Source of the DNA: Gemmatimonadota bacterium
GTDB taxonomy: Bacteria; Gemmatimonadota; Gemmatimonadetes; Longimicrobiales; Gaopeijiaceae
Reading direction: 5' to 3'
Assembly (NCBI GenBank): GCA_007127575.1
Contig: SKZC01000273.1
Span: 1-5,455 of the forward strand
Length of the DNA: 5,455 bases
The translations under genes and the position numbers were made by a program. Position 1 is the first letter of the stretch; every line of letters begins with the position of its first letter. Below are positions 5,064 to 5,455 of the stretch, in pieces. A model generated the notes under the pieces. It had not been told where the DNA came from, did not search any database, and saw only the letters and a program-made list of their open reading frames with translations.

Positions 5064-5455
5064 GTGAGCGAAACCGTTACCCGAACGTCCGGAATTAGCC
5101 GTTGGAACCTGGACCCTGCCCATTCTCAGGTAGAGTTCGGCGTTCGTCACATGATGATTTCCACCGTCAAAGGATCCTTCGACGAGTTGGAGGGCGAGGT
5201 CGAGCTGAACGGCGATGACTTCGCCCAGTCCCGGGTGAGCGTGGAAATCGACGCCTCCTCCATCGACACGGGCAACGAGGACCGGGATCAGCACCTTCGG
5301 AGCGAAGACTTCCTGGATGTGGACGAGTTCCCGGCCCTCAGCTTCCGAAGCACGAAGGTCGAGGGGACCGAGGACTCCTTCCGGCTCCCCGGGGACCTCA
5401 CCATTCGCGGGGAGACCCGAGAGGTGGTCCTGAAGGGAAAGCTGCTGGGAGGCGG
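5064..5455 (+). CDS. YceI-family polyisoprenoid-binding-like protein (5' part, cut by window edge)
   Basis: The first 130 residues of a YceI-like protein, a lipocalin-like beta-barrel whose characterised members bind polyisoprenoid or other long lipid chains. The domain opens with WNLDPAHSQVEFGVRHMMIS (14-33), continues with KGSFDELEGEV (36-46) and the hallmark SSIDTGNEDRDQHLRSEDFL (65-84), then FPALSFRSTKVEG (89-101) and GDLTIRGETREVVL (110-123). The domain starts almost at the N-terminus and there is no signal peptide, so the product is probably cytoplasmic, unlike periplasmic E. coli YceI. Family members are usually about 170-190 aa, so roughly 50 residues and the stop lie beyond the window. 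Start is GTG with a good Shine-Dalgarno. It is transcribed divergently from the small-protein/TVP38/M48 unit across a gap of about 200 bp, so shared regulation is possible but unproven. Confidence 0.93.
   Translation, partial: MSETVTRTSGISRWNLDPAHSQVEFGVRHMMISTVKGSFDELEGEVELNGDDFAQSRVSVEIDASSIDTGNEDRDQHLRSEDFLDVDEFPALSFRSTKVEGTEDSFRLPGDLTIRGETREVVLKGKLLGG

Noticed and set aside
4701..5294. The full 197-codon minus-strand frame as one protein
   Set aside because: Its upstream part is antisense to the conserved YceI domain and crosses the divergent promoter region. Only the last 54 codons have a strong Shine-Dalgarno and membrane-protein character.
1..5455. Search for CRISPR arrays, insertion sequences, tRNA/rRNA genes, toxin-antitoxin or defence genes
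   Set aside because: No direct-repeat array, transposase motifs, terminal inverted repeats, tRNA-like cloverleaf or recognisable defence domains were seen by eye. All the coding content is explained by five ordinary genes.

Overview
The window is GC-rich, gene-dense bacterial DNA carrying five supported protein-coding genes. Four lie on the minus strand: a 54-residue membrane protein, a TVP38/TMEM64 (VTT-domain) membrane protein, an M48 metalloprotease with a C-terminal TerB-like region, and a haem catalase. One lies on the plus strand: a YceI-like protein cut by the right edge. Three of the five start with GTG, and long open frames lie antisense to the genes, as is usual for high GC. The taxon cannot be fixed from this sequence. 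A GC-rich environmental lineage is plausible, and no plasmid, phage, transposon, CRISPR or RNA-gene signature is visible.

Layout from left to right: a perfect 15-bp inverted repeat (1-37) forms a terminator-like hairpin beyond the catalase 3' end. Catalase (115-1593, minus) follows. Its upstream gap of about 235 bp holds a good sigma70-type promoter (TTGACG, 17 bp, GATACT), a roughly 120-nt leader containing dyads, and a G-quadruplex-type tract just upstream of the -35 box. Next are the M48 protease (1829-3823), the TVP38-family protein (3902-4666) and the small two-helix membrane protein (4701-4865). All three read leftward with gaps of 78 and 34 bp and no visible terminator between them, so they look like one operon. 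A divergent intergenic region of about 200 bp (4866-5063) separates this operon from the YceI-like gene (5064 to the edge) and carries a 6-bp dyad and promoter-like elements.

Taken together the genes suggest envelope maintenance (membrane protease, VTT-domain protein, small membrane protein, lipid-binding YceI fold) beside oxidative-stress defence (catalase). That link is inferred from proximity and family knowledge. Catalase has its own promoter and may be an independent unit. I found no convincing evidence for a new biological system. The points most worth checking are the small membrane protein at the head of the operon and the regulatory sequence upstream of catalase.
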